In this document: positions 24,912-31,499 of the stretch, in pieces
How the letters are laid out: every line of letters starts with the position of its first letter
Position numbering within the stretch: the first letter of the stretch is position 1
Assembly: GCF_001046875.1 (NCBI RefSeq)
Contig: NZ_HF571038.1
Location: 1,557,884-1,590,836, forward strand
DNA length: 32,953 nucleotides
From: Nostocoides jenkinsii Ben 74
GTDB taxonomy: Bacteria; Actinomycetota; Actinomycetes; Actinomycetales; Dermatophilaceae
Reading direction: 5' to 3'
Made by a program: the position numbers and the translations under genes
The notes under the pieces: generated by a model
The model's database searches: none
What the model saw: the letters and a program-made list of their open reading frames with translations, nothing else
What the model was told of the DNA's origin: nothing

Positions 24912-26116
24912 AGCAAGGTGGTCAGGCGGGCGACCGGCTCAACCAGGTCGGCCTGGTAGGACATCACCGACTCGATGTCCTTGTACGCGCCGGGGAGTTC
25001 GTCGAGGATTCCGGCGTCTTTGCGGCATTCGACGCCCGCCGTCTGCGTGGCCGCGTCATCAATCGTGAACTGTCGCTTGGCCGCTCCGCGCGAGAGCCGA
25101 CGGCCAGCACCGTGCGAGGCCGAGCGGTAGGCCAACTCGTAGCCGAGACCGCGAACGATGTAGGAGCCGGTGCCCATCGAGCCGGGAATGATGCCGTGAG
25201 TCCCCCGGTCGGCGTTGATCGCCCCCTTGCGGGTCACGACCAGATCGACGCCGTCATAGTTCTCTTTCGCGACGTAGTTGTGGTGGCAGGAGACTCGGTC
25301 CCAGAACTTGACACCTGGCAGTGCCGAAGCGAGCACCGATTGGACGGTCGCGAGCATGACTTCGCGGTTCAAAGCGGCATAGTCCTGTGCCCAGAACAGG
25401 TCTCGCATGTAGTTGTTCCACTCGTCGGCAACGGTGCCGTCCGGGTTGTTGCGGATGAACACGGCCAGTTCCGGGTCGGGCAGGCCAGCGTTCCATTCGA
25501 GAGTCTTGGCTTTCTCGATGTGCCGCTCGGCCAGCGACTTGCCAATGTTGCGGCTGCCGGAGTGCAGGGTCAGCCAGACCAGCCCTCGCTCGTCGGCGCA
25601 GACTTCGATGAAGTGGTTGCCGCCGCCGAGGGTGCCGCACTGCGCTATGGCGCGACCTTCCAGGGTGTTCACGCCGGGCGCGGTCAGCCGCTCGAAGGAG
25701 CCGAACAGTCGGTCTGTACGGGCGCGGAGTCTGCGGTGGTGAGGGTTAGACAGGATTGGGGCGTGACCCGAGTGAGCCGAGAATCCGACCGGTACGGCAC
25801 CTTCGATTCCTTTGCGCAGCGGCCCTAGGTCGTCGGGGAGGTCGGCCAACGACAGAGACGTCTGAACCGCCGTCATGCCGCATCCGATGTCGACGCCGAC
25901 GGCGGACGGCATCACGGCGTCGCGCATGGCGATGACGGAACCCACGACGGCACCCTTTCCCGCGTGAGCGTCGGGCATGATCGCGATTCCTTCGATGCCG
26001 GGGACGCGGGACATTGCCCTCACCTGATCGGCGGCGGTCGGCTCCAACTCGTGGGTGGGGAGCCACATGCGCACTGGCGCGGACGATCCGGGGAGAGACT
26101 GCGGGAACGTGGTCAC
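24896..26116 (-). CDS. rtcB: RNA-splicing ligase RtcB
   Basis: GTP- and Mn-dependent ligase that joins RNA 2',3'-cyclic phosphate or 3'-phosphate ends to 5'-hydroxyl ends, used for tRNA and RNA repair. The 406 aa show MPDAHAGKGAVVGSV (48-62), the metal Cys in VDIGCGM (C79), GTLGGGNHFIEV, LHSGSRNIG, RKGAINA, GIIPGSMGTGSYIV and SASHGAGRRLSRG with the likely guanylated His. All known catalytic signatures are present, so it should be active. GTG 26116 overlaps the methylase stop (GTGA) and follows junction motif copy 3. Its operon partner Ro60 is the classic co-encoded RNA-binding protein of bacterial Rsr-RtcB loci. Confidence 0.95.
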   Translation of the reverse strand: MTTFPQSLPGSSAPVRMWLPTHELEPTAADQVRAMSRVPGIEGIAIMPDAHAGKGAVVGSVIAMRDAVMPSAVGVDIGCGMTAVQTSLSLADLPDDLGPLRKGIEGAVPVGFSAHSGHAPILSNPHHRRLRARTDRLFGSFERLTAPGVNTLEGRAIAQCGTLGGGNHFIEVCADERGLVWLTLHSGSRNIGKSLAERHIEKAKTLEWNAGLPDPELAVFIRNNPDGTVADEWNNYMRDLFWAQDYAALNREVMLATVQSVLASALPGVKFWDRVSCHHNYVAKENYDGVDLVVTRKGAINADRGTHGIIPGSMGTGSYIVRGLGYELAYRSASHGAGRRLSRGAAKRQFTIDDAATQTAGVECRKDAGILDELPGAYKDIESVMSYQADLVEPVARLTTLLCVKG

Positions 26117-27057
26117 GCCGATAGTGAGCGCAGTGACGCCTCGCGAGCGGCGTGGCTGGCAGTCGACGCCCACTTCGGGTCGATCTCGAACCCGATCCAT
26201 CGCCTGCCGAGGTCTGCGGCGACGCGCAGGGTGGTCCCCGACCCCGCGAATGGGTCGAGGATCACGTCGCCGGGATCGGACAGTAGGCGAATCAGACGGC
26301 GAGGAATCTCGTCAGGGAACCGGGCCTCATGGTCGTTATTGGCGGCGACCGAGGGGACTTGCCACACCCCGCGAGAACCCCACTGCCCCCACTCAGCGCC
26401 ATCGAGTCGGCCACGGTCGTAGCGCAGCGGTCCGGGCTTGTGGAAGAGATAGATGTACTCGAACTCGTCCACCGCGCGGTAGGAAGTGGCGTGCCAGGGG
26501 GAGTTCGTCCAAGCCGGTCCTTTCGCCCAGGCACGCCGGTCATAAAGGTAGAGGCCGCCGCCCGCCGCGGCGTCGACCACGGTGGGGCCGCACAGCCGGA
26601 CCCGCGTCTGGACGGTCCTTTTCCCACCGCGAATGTTGACGCCGCGCAGACGCCGGTCGATCGTCTGCTCGGAGACGGCGAAATGCCGGGCGAGACTGGC
26701 TCGGGACGGCGGGGCGGGCGCGGCGTCGATGACTGCCTGGATGTCGGCTCGGGTGACGTTGTGTTTGCGTGCCCGCGCGTTCTCGGCGTTCACGCGAGGC
26801 AAGTCGGGGTCGGGAAAAGCCAGGATGTCGTTGATGTTGACAGCCAGGAATCCGCCGGGCACCAGTGCGGCACCGACGCCACGAAAGGTGGCGCGCAACA
26901 CATCGGTCCAGGACTGCTCGGTGGCGTCGATCTCGTAGCCTTTTCCGACCAGGTAAGGCGGTGACGTGACAGCGAGAGCGACGCTGTCGGGGGCCAGACA
27001 GCCCGCGAGCAGCGCCGCGTTTCCGGGGTGGACCACGCCGTCGACCAAAGGCTTCAT
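26113..27057 (-). CDS. DNA N4/N6 methyltransferase (beta class) with inserted HTH
   Basis: S-adenosylmethionine-dependent DNA amino-methyltransferase. Motif IV TSPPYLVGKG (31-40) precedes motif I DPFAGSGTTLRVAADLG (268-284), the beta-class order. IGFEIDP at 288-294 completes the SAM pocket. Between them residues about 101-140 form a resolvase/HTH-like insert (VTRADIQAVIDAAPAPPSRA, SLARHFAVSEQTIDRRLRGV) in place of a usual target-recognition loop. 314 aa from ATG 27057; the TTG at 27132 is unlikely. No restriction gene is nearby, so it is an orphan methylase, perhaps for self-protection or regulation. Confidence 0.9.
   Translation of the reverse strand: MKPLVDGVVHPGNAALLAGCLAPDSVALAVTSPPYLVGKGYEIDATEQSWTDVLRATFRGVGAALVPGGFLAVNINDILAFPDPDLPRVNAENARARKHNVTRADIQAVIDAAPAPPSRASLARHFAVSEQTIDRRLRGVNIRGGKRTVQTRVRLCGPTVVDAAAGGGLYLYDRRAWAKGPAWTNSPWHATSYRAVDEFEYIYLFHKPGPLRYDRGRLDGAEWGQWGSRGVWQVPSVAANNDHEARFPDEIPRRLIRLLSDPGDVILDPFAGSGTTLRVAADLGRRWIGFEIDPKWASTASHAAREASLRSLSA
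26117..26135 (-). promoter_or_regulatory. Junction motif copy 3, before rtcB
   Basis: The minus strand reads CACTGCGCTCA, then CTATCGGC and the rtcB GTG. The 9-mer CTGCGCTCA is 8 nt from the start, as in copies 4 and 5. It lies inside the last codons of the methylase gene, and no ribosome site is present. Confidence 0.55.
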
Positions 27058-27100
27058 GTCCGTTCTTTGCCGTTGACCGAACCACGACGGCGCGGGTCGG

Positions 27101-27310
27101 TCAATGGCGTTGCGGCTTGACGATCTTGGCAATCAGTTCGCTAGAACACCCCAGCAGTCGCGCCAGCACGGAGTAGGACCAGGTGTCGGGGTCGTCTCGG
27201 CGCAGTTGTCGGATCAGGGCGTCTCGGTTTTCGCGGTGCCGCGCGGCAGCAGCGTCGGATTCTGCTGCCGCGCGGTGTTCGCGCCGAGCTTTGGCCGCGC
27301 GAGGGTCCAC
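27101..27310 (-). CDS. Small charged HTH-like protein
   Basis: 69 aa from GTG 27310, one base after the stop of the vWA gene. An Ala/Arg-rich helix (KARREHRAAAESDAAAARHR) is followed by RDALIRQLRRDDPDTWSYSV and LARLLGCSSELIAKIVKPQR, which looks like a helix-turn-helix. Probable DNA-binding accessory or regulator; no family assigned. Confidence 0.65.
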   Translation of the reverse strand: MDPRAAKARREHRAAAESDAAAARHRENRDALIRQLRRDDPDTWSYSVLARLLGCSSELIAKIVKPQRH

Positions 27311-27311
27311 G

Positions 27312-28046
27312 TCACAATCCGGCGCTGAACGCGGAGATCAGCGCCGGAGTCGAGACGTCGAACCCGGCGATGTCGAGCATTCCGGGGTCGGAGGGGTCCG
27401 CGATCGAGCACTGAGTGGCGGTCATGCCGACCACCGCCATCTTCGCGTCGATCCCGCGCGACTGCCGGTAGGCCGTCAACGCCTGGTGCGGGTGGACCGC
27501 ACCGGCCCAGCTTTCGTTGTCCGTGTAGACCACAAAAGTGTCGACGTCGATGCTTTCCCGCTGGGCGAAGGTCATCGGGACGGAGCAGTCGGTGCCGCCC
27601 ATCGGGATGGCCTCGATCGCCTTGATCGCGTCGTCCAGCCGCTGACGCGGGCTGATCGGGACGTGAACGAACTTCTTTCCGAACCCCATGATCTGCACGT
27701 CCGGTTCGACGGCTGCCGTCGCCAACGCCATCGCAGCCGAGGCTTCCCGCGGCGTGATCGGAAGGCCCGCGATGGTGTCCCAGGTCATCGACGCGGAGAC
27801 GTCGAGCGCGAGCATGGTCCGCTTTCCGGTCGGGGCCACCGACCCGAAAGAGGCGTAGAAGGCCGCGTCGAGAGCGTCGGCGATCTTCTGGTTAGGCGTC
27901 CATCGAGCCTCGCCGCGCAGCGAGTGCCCCGAAGCGTAGGTTCGCAGCGGCGCGTCTCCGCGCGGGGAGCACAAAGTCCCTTGCAGCGCACCGGGGCGAC
28001 GCAACCGTCCACCGAACAACTCATGGTTCGCGTCATCGCCGACCAC
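27312..28046 (-). CDS. Ro60-type vWA domain protein lacking the TROVE ring
   Basis: Residues from about 35 onward match the C-terminal vWA part of Ro60/Rsr: LRTYASGHSLRGEARWTPN, ALDAAFYASFG, then the MIDAS sequence LALDVSASM (82-86), ITPREASAAMALATA, ISPRQRLDDAIKAIEAIPMG with GGTD, DTFVVYTDNESWAG and GMTATQCSIADPSDPGMLDI. Intact Ro60 has about 300 further N-terminal residues forming the RNA-binding HEAT-like TROVE ring, absent here. The first 30 residues, from GTG 28046, are non-conserved and overlap a zinc module read in another frame. RtcB in the same operon supports a Ro60-type origin. Whether this half works alone is unknown. Confidence 0.8.
   Translation of the reverse strand: MVGDDANHELFGGRLRRPGALQGTLCSPRGDAPLRTYASGHSLRGEARWTPNQKIADALDAAFYASFGSVAPTGKRTMLALDVSASMTWDTIAGLPITPREASAAMALATAAVEPDVQIMGFGKKFVHVPISPRQRLDDAIKAIEAIPMGGTDCSVPMTFAQRESIDVDTFVVYTDNESWAGAVHPHQALTAYRQSRGIDAKMAVVGMTATQCSIADPSDPGMLDIAGFDVSTPALISAFSAGL
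27952..28036 (-). pseudogene. Truncated zinc-module start upstream of the vWA gene
   Basis: ATG 28036 overlaps the clamp-like gene stop (ATGA) and reads MTRTMSCSVDGCVAPVRCKG, then LCAPRAE, a truncated copy of the Cys/His module found elsewhere in the element. Its frame is -1 relative to the vWA part. It looks like the scar of a deletion that joined a zinc-module gene to the Ro60 C-terminal half, or a frameshifted fusion. Confidence 0.5.
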
Positions 28047-29274
28047 GATCCATCATCGCCGCGTGCTCTGCGGCCTCGACGCGGGTCGGCTGAATCACCG
28101 TCGTGACCAACTGGCCTGACGCGGTGTAGCCGAAAAACTTGACCGGGGTCGGGATGCCAGAGTTCGGCTGAGCCTGCCTGCGCCGGGAGAGCACGGCACT
28201 GTTCGGGCCGGAAGCGTTCCGCGTCAACGCCTTCACGACGTTCGTCTGGTCGAGGCGGACCATCATCCCGCCGACGCCGTGGCGACCGTGGATCAAGGTG
28301 GCGTCCGCGCTGGTATCGCCGTGCTCGGCATAGACCGCCAGTTCGCCGTGATCTCCAACCCACCACCACAAGCCGGAGCCCGAGCGAGTTCGACCGCTAC
28401 GGGCGATCGCTTCGCGGACGGTTTCGGTGTCGAAAGACGTTTCGTAGTGGATCGCGTTTTCGTGCCGTGGATTTACGGCGATGCGCTTGACCTGGTCTAT
28501 CGGCATCCCGCCTTCGCGCGGATTGTTGATCGCCAACTCGAAAATGTTGTCGCCAACAACAAGCGTTGGCTTCCCCATCGGATCAAAGGCGATCTGGACG
28601 GTGCTGGGCCACAGCCGCTTCGGAAGACGCAAGAAAGCGTCGACAACCGCGGCGGGAAGGTAGATGCCGTCGGCGAACGCGCGGTCGTGCCGCAGGTCCA
28701 TCGTCGCGGCGAGATCGACCGTCGCAAGTTGTCGTCGGTCGGTGGCTGTCAGGTGGATCATGCCGTGCGCGGACCACCCCACTCCGACACCCGCCAGCCA
28801 CGACAGGGCGTGCTTGTCCTTCTTGGATAGCCGTGCTCGGGCTGTCTCGACTGCGGCCAACGCATCAAAGAACGACACCGAATCAACCCGGATACCGACT
28901 ATTCGACCGTGGTCGACGACCTCGCCTCCCTCGATTAAGGTCTCCACCCAGCGACCCTCGATGCCGTCATAAGCGATCCCGAGATAGCCGGTGTCGCCGT
29001 TGGGCGCGATCGTCACGCTCTTGTAGCCGCTCGCGATAGTCGCGTTGTCGAGAGCGCGGAAGTTGACGGACGACGCGCCGTCCACGCCATCCTTGATCGC
29101 GAACGCGACCTGAGTCATCCGCGTCCCGCCCGGCTCGTTGATCCAGATGGCGATCGTGCCCCTGCCGCCGCTGACCTTGATGCGGGCGGTCGCTGGTTGG
29201 TCACCGGCAACGCGGCTCAGGGCCGTCATCGCCCGGCGGAACTCGGCACGGGAGGCAGTGAATTGGACTCTCAT
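28033..29274 (-). CDS. DnaN-like (beta sliding clamp-like) protein, copy 1
   Basis: 413 aa. The N-terminus, MRVQFTASRAEFRRAMTALS, resembles domain 1 of the beta clamp. In the second domain WLAGVGVGWSAHGMIHLTAT followed by DRRQLATVDL (about 159-188) matches the clamp's ATDGHRLA-type motif. The C-terminal strand GQLVTTVIQPTRV resembles the final clamp strand. Clamps encircle DNA and tether polymerases, nucleases or methylases. Similarity is by motif only. It is paralogous to the adjacent gene. ATG 29274 lies 8 nt after junction motif copy 4 and there is no ribosome site. Confidence 0.6.
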   Translation of the reverse strand: MRVQFTASRAEFRRAMTALSRVAGDQPATARIKVSGGRGTIAIWINEPGGTRMTQVAFAIKDGVDGASSVNFRALDNATIASGYKSVTIAPNGDTGYLGIAYDGIEGRWVETLIEGGEVVDHGRIVGIRVDSVSFFDALAAVETARARLSKKDKHALSWLAGVGVGWSAHGMIHLTATDRRQLATVDLAATMDLRHDRAFADGIYLPAAVVDAFLRLPKRLWPSTVQIAFDPMGKPTLVVGDNIFELAINNPREGGMPIDQVKRIAVNPRHENAIHYETSFDTETVREAIARSGRTRSGSGLWWWVGDHGELAVYAEHGDTSADATLIHGRHGVGGMMVRLDQTNVVKALTRNASGPNSAVLSRRRQAQPNSGIPTPVKFFGYTASGQLVTTVIQPTRVEAAEHAAMMDRGRR

Positions 29275-29292
29275 GCCGTCACTGAGCGCAGT
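29275..29292 (-). promoter_or_regulatory. Junction motif copy 4, before clamp-like copy 1
   Basis: The minus strand reads ACTGCGCTCAGTGACGGC followed directly by the ATG. The motif also spans the TGA stop of the upstream clamp-like gene. CTGCGCTCA is 8 nt from the start codon. Confidence 0.55.
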
Positions 29293-30574
29293 AGTGAGGG
29301 AAAACTCGCGGAGACACCCGGATCGGTTGAATGCGGGTGGTCAACTGGCTGCCTCTCGGCGTCAGGCTGGCAATCGTGACGGGGCGGCGAGTGATCGGCT
29401 CGCCGTCGCCGTTGCCGGTGCCGATGAGAGAGACGATCGCTGTCTCTCGTCGGTGCCGCGCGAGCGCTTTCAACAGCAATTTGGAGCTCAGGAAGGCGAA
29501 ACAGCCGTGACCGCTCACCGACCCCTGGACGTGCGTGGTCGCCCACGGTTCGATCAGGTGGATCGCGCTGTCTTCGAGCGTCCCGACCCACAGCCTCACC
29601 ATCGGCTCCCGAGCGGCGGCGTTCGAGAGGGCTGCGCGTAAGTCGGCATTCGTGGCGGCGATGGCGAGATCGGCATCGCAGACGACGTTCCACCCCGTGT
29701 CGGCCTCCATCAGCCGCAGCAATGTCGAGAACGGCAGACCGTCAGTCACATTGCTCGGCAGGTCGACCGTCAGGCCGCCCGCCGTTACGACGACGCGCTC
29801 CGGCTTCGACACGGCGAGGGCCACCGGCGCACCGCGCAGGCTGGCCGGTGTGCGCAGCAGCGCCTCAACCAGCCAGTGGGGGATATGGACGCCGCCGCGG
29901 AGCACGGGGTCGATCGCCTGTCCGGTGTCGGCCCGCATGTCCACGGACGCCATCTGCGCGCGGTCGGTCGCCAGCATGTAGAGGTATCCATTGACGGTAG
30001 AGATCAGGCCGACGCCTGCTTCCGCGACCTCGGCTCCCAGCTTGGCATGCCGTGCCGAACGACGGGCCGTCCGCACGGCGTCAAGCGCCTCGAAGAACAC
30101 CTCGCCGTCCACCGTGGCAATCACGCGGTCCGGCACCGTCACGGGCGCGGAAGGCGCGCTGAGAATCGGCAGGGTGAGCACCCTACCGCGGTTGCCGTCC
30201 GGCGTGGTGGACGTGCCGGACGACATCTTGACGGAGCCCGAGAGCGGACCGTGAAGAAGGACAGTGAGAGACCCGGCCTCGGATGCCTCGACCGTCACCG
30301 TCCGCCCCATAGACGCCGACGCGATCGAACCGAGTGCCGCGAAATCGACGCACGCCTGGCCGTGGCCCGCGCCTTTGCGCACCGCGAACCGCACGCTGCG
30401 CACCATCGGATCGTTGCCGAAGGCTTGCGAAGCCCCCGCCAGTTCAAGGCTGCCGCCGGTCTCGTCCACGCGCACGACGACGCGCGCGCGCTGGCTCCAG
30501 GCTAACGATGACTGGGCAATCGCCATGATGGCGCGGCGGAACTCGGGGCGAGAAGCGGCGAAGTGGATACTCAT
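29279..30574 (-). CDS. DnaN-like (beta sliding clamp-like) protein, copy 2
   Basis: 431 aa, paralogous to the following gene: MSIHFAASRPEFRRAIMAIA at the start, LISTVNGYLYMLATDRAQMA (about 190-209) and GSQLTTRIQPIRV near the end, the three places where the two copies and true clamps agree best. The beta-strand-rich composition (VTVEASEAGSLTVLLHGPL) fits the fold. Divergence from copy 1 is large outside these blocks, so the duplication is old or was inherited. No LF-type clamp-binding peptides were sought in the partners. Confidence 0.6.
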   Translation of the reverse strand: MSIHFAASRPEFRRAIMAIAQSSLAWSQRARVVVRVDETGGSLELAGASQAFGNDPMVRSVRFAVRKGAGHGQACVDFAALGSIASASMGRTVTVEASEAGSLTVLLHGPLSGSVKMSSGTSTTPDGNRGRVLTLPILSAPSAPVTVPDRVIATVDGEVFFEALDAVRTARRSARHAKLGAEVAEAGVGLISTVNGYLYMLATDRAQMASVDMRADTGQAIDPVLRGGVHIPHWLVEALLRTPASLRGAPVALAVSKPERVVVTAGGLTVDLPSNVTDGLPFSTLLRLMEADTGWNVVCDADLAIAATNADLRAALSNAAAREPMVRLWVGTLEDSAIHLIEPWATTHVQGSVSGHGCFAFLSSKLLLKALARHRRETAIVSLIGTGNGDGEPITRRPVTIASLTPRGSQLTTRIQPIRVSPRVFPHYCAQ

Positions 30575-30592
30575 GGCGTCATTGAGCGCAGG
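30575..30592 (-). promoter_or_regulatory. Junction motif copy 5, before clamp-like copy 2
   Basis: The minus strand reads CCTGCGCTCAATGACGCC, then the ATG at 30574; CTGCGCTCA is again 8 nt from the start. It lies in the 30-bp gap after the zinc-module gene. Confidence 0.5.
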
Positions 30593-30604
30593 CGACGATC
30601 TCGG

Positions 30605-30915
30605 CTAGCCGATACGCCCCTGCGCGACTTGAATCCTCCCCACGGCTAAAGCCGGGGACTTCCCGCCACAGACCACGCTCCGGTGATGTTTGCGCCATCG
30701 TTGGTAGTGCTTCCGACAGAATCCTCGTGCCGTATGCTTCCCCTCGCACCCCTCGACGGAGCACCCCTGTCGGGTGCGACCACACGGACACGCAAAACGA
30801 CGTTCGGCTCTGCATGTCGGAGCCATCGCTGGTAGTGCTTCTTGCAGAACCCTTTCGACCTGTGTTTGCCGTCGCACCCGTCGACGGAGCACCCTCGACT
30901 CCGCTTGCTCGTCAC
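30605..30915 (-). pseudogene. Two-module Cys/His zinc-binding protein in two frames
   Basis: GTG 30915 overlaps the exonuclease stop (GTGA) and reads RGCSVDGCDGKHRSKGFCKK then HYQRWLRH. The second module, QGCSVEGCEGKHTARGFCRK then HYQRWRKH, is in the -1 frame, ending at 30605. Adding one G to the GGGG run at about 30763-30766 would give a continuous APDRGCSVEGCEG. Alternatively the second module is its own overlapping ORF from ATG 30826 (73 aa). The end of the second frame runs through an IS605-type hairpin. Such modules (C-x4-C-x9,10-C-x2-H) are common in small phage proteins. Confidence 0.6.
30609..30661 (-). ncRNA. Orphan IS200/IS605 right-end hairpin (omega-RNA 3'-end-like)
   Basis: The minus strand at 30661-30629 reads AAGTCCCCGGCTTTAGCC then GTGGGGAGGATTCAA. 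CCCC pairs with GGGG and GGC with GCC around a TTTA loop with a GT bulge. The tail GGATTCAA completes the typical right end of IS605/IS1341-type elements, which is also the conserved 3' end of the TnpB guide RNA. In a real omega-RNA the guide would begin at 30628 (GTCGCGCAGGGGCGTATCGG). No tnpA or tnpB is in the window. It may be a remnant, a MITE-like footprint, or a functional orphan scaffold. Confidence 0.55.
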
Positions 30916-31499
30916 AGGACACCTCCTGCCGTTAGCGCTGCAACACCGGCCCGGTGAATCCGGGCGATCTCGCGGTCGGCAGCGATGGCGCGTTCCACGT
31001 CCGCCAGCGCGCGGTGAGGGATGGCACCCGGATTGATCCGACGCCCCGTGTCGCGCTCGACGGCCCGACGCAGCACGCCGATGTCGTGGACGAAATACGT
31101 CCCCAGGCGGTGCAGGCGCGGCATCTGACGGCGCAGGATCGGCATGTCGAAAACGCCGATCGCGCTGCCGGCGAACGTGACGCTGCTCGGTTCAGTGACC
31201 CCGTTCTCGGCCAGCCACGCCAGTGCGGCCTCTTCGACTTCCGGCAGTATCGGAAGGTCTCGGGTGCCGTCTGACCCGATGAGGGTCGACCACAGGCCGC
31301 TTTCTTCTTGGACTTTCAGGACAGCCGGTTGCGAAACTACGCGCGCGATATCGGAGAGGTTGACTCGCACGAGCGAGTCCCAGCGGGCGATCTCGATGCG
31401 GTCCGGGGTGGTCAAGATCAACCCGATCTCGATGATGGCGTCCCGGTCGACGTTCAGCCCGGTCGTCTCGGTGTCGACCCACAGCAGGGGAAGAGTCAT
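30912..31499 (-). CDS. DEDDh 3'-5' exonuclease (DnaQ/oligoribonuclease-like)
   Basis: 195 aa with the DEDDh exonuclease pattern: Exo I VDTETTG (D9, E11), Exo II around SAIGVFDMPILRRQ, and Exo III PHRALADVERAI (His and Asp). Such enzymes degrade DNA or short RNA from the 3' end. The fold could be DnaQ-type proofreading or Orn-type; sequence alone does not decide. It is coupled to its neighbours by ATGA (helicase stop) and GTGA (zinc-module start). Placement with clamp-like and helicase genes favours a DNA-processing or RNA-turnover module. Confidence 0.85.
   Translation of the reverse strand: MTLPLLWVDTETTGLNVDRDAIIEIGLILTTPDRIEIARWDSLVRVNLSDIARVVSQPAVLKVQEESGLWSTLIGSDGTRDLPILPEVEEAALAWLAENGVTEPSSVTFAGSAIGVFDMPILRRQMPRLHRLGTYFVHDIGVLRRAVERDTGRRINPGAIPHRALADVERAIAADREIARIHRAGVAALTAGGVL

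Noticed and set aside
22121-28060. Search for a YrlA/Y-RNA with tRNA-like arm near rtcB and the Ro60 half
   Set aside because: T-loop-like GTTCGA words around 22968 and 27355 have no pairing flanks, and intergenic gaps are very short; no supported Y RNA was found in the window.
30601-30920. TnpB zinc-ribbon remnant
   Set aside because: The CSVDGC/CSVEGC modules lack the TnpB C-terminal CxxC...CxxC and D-motif context; they match the small phage-type zinc modules also seen at 24025 and 28036.
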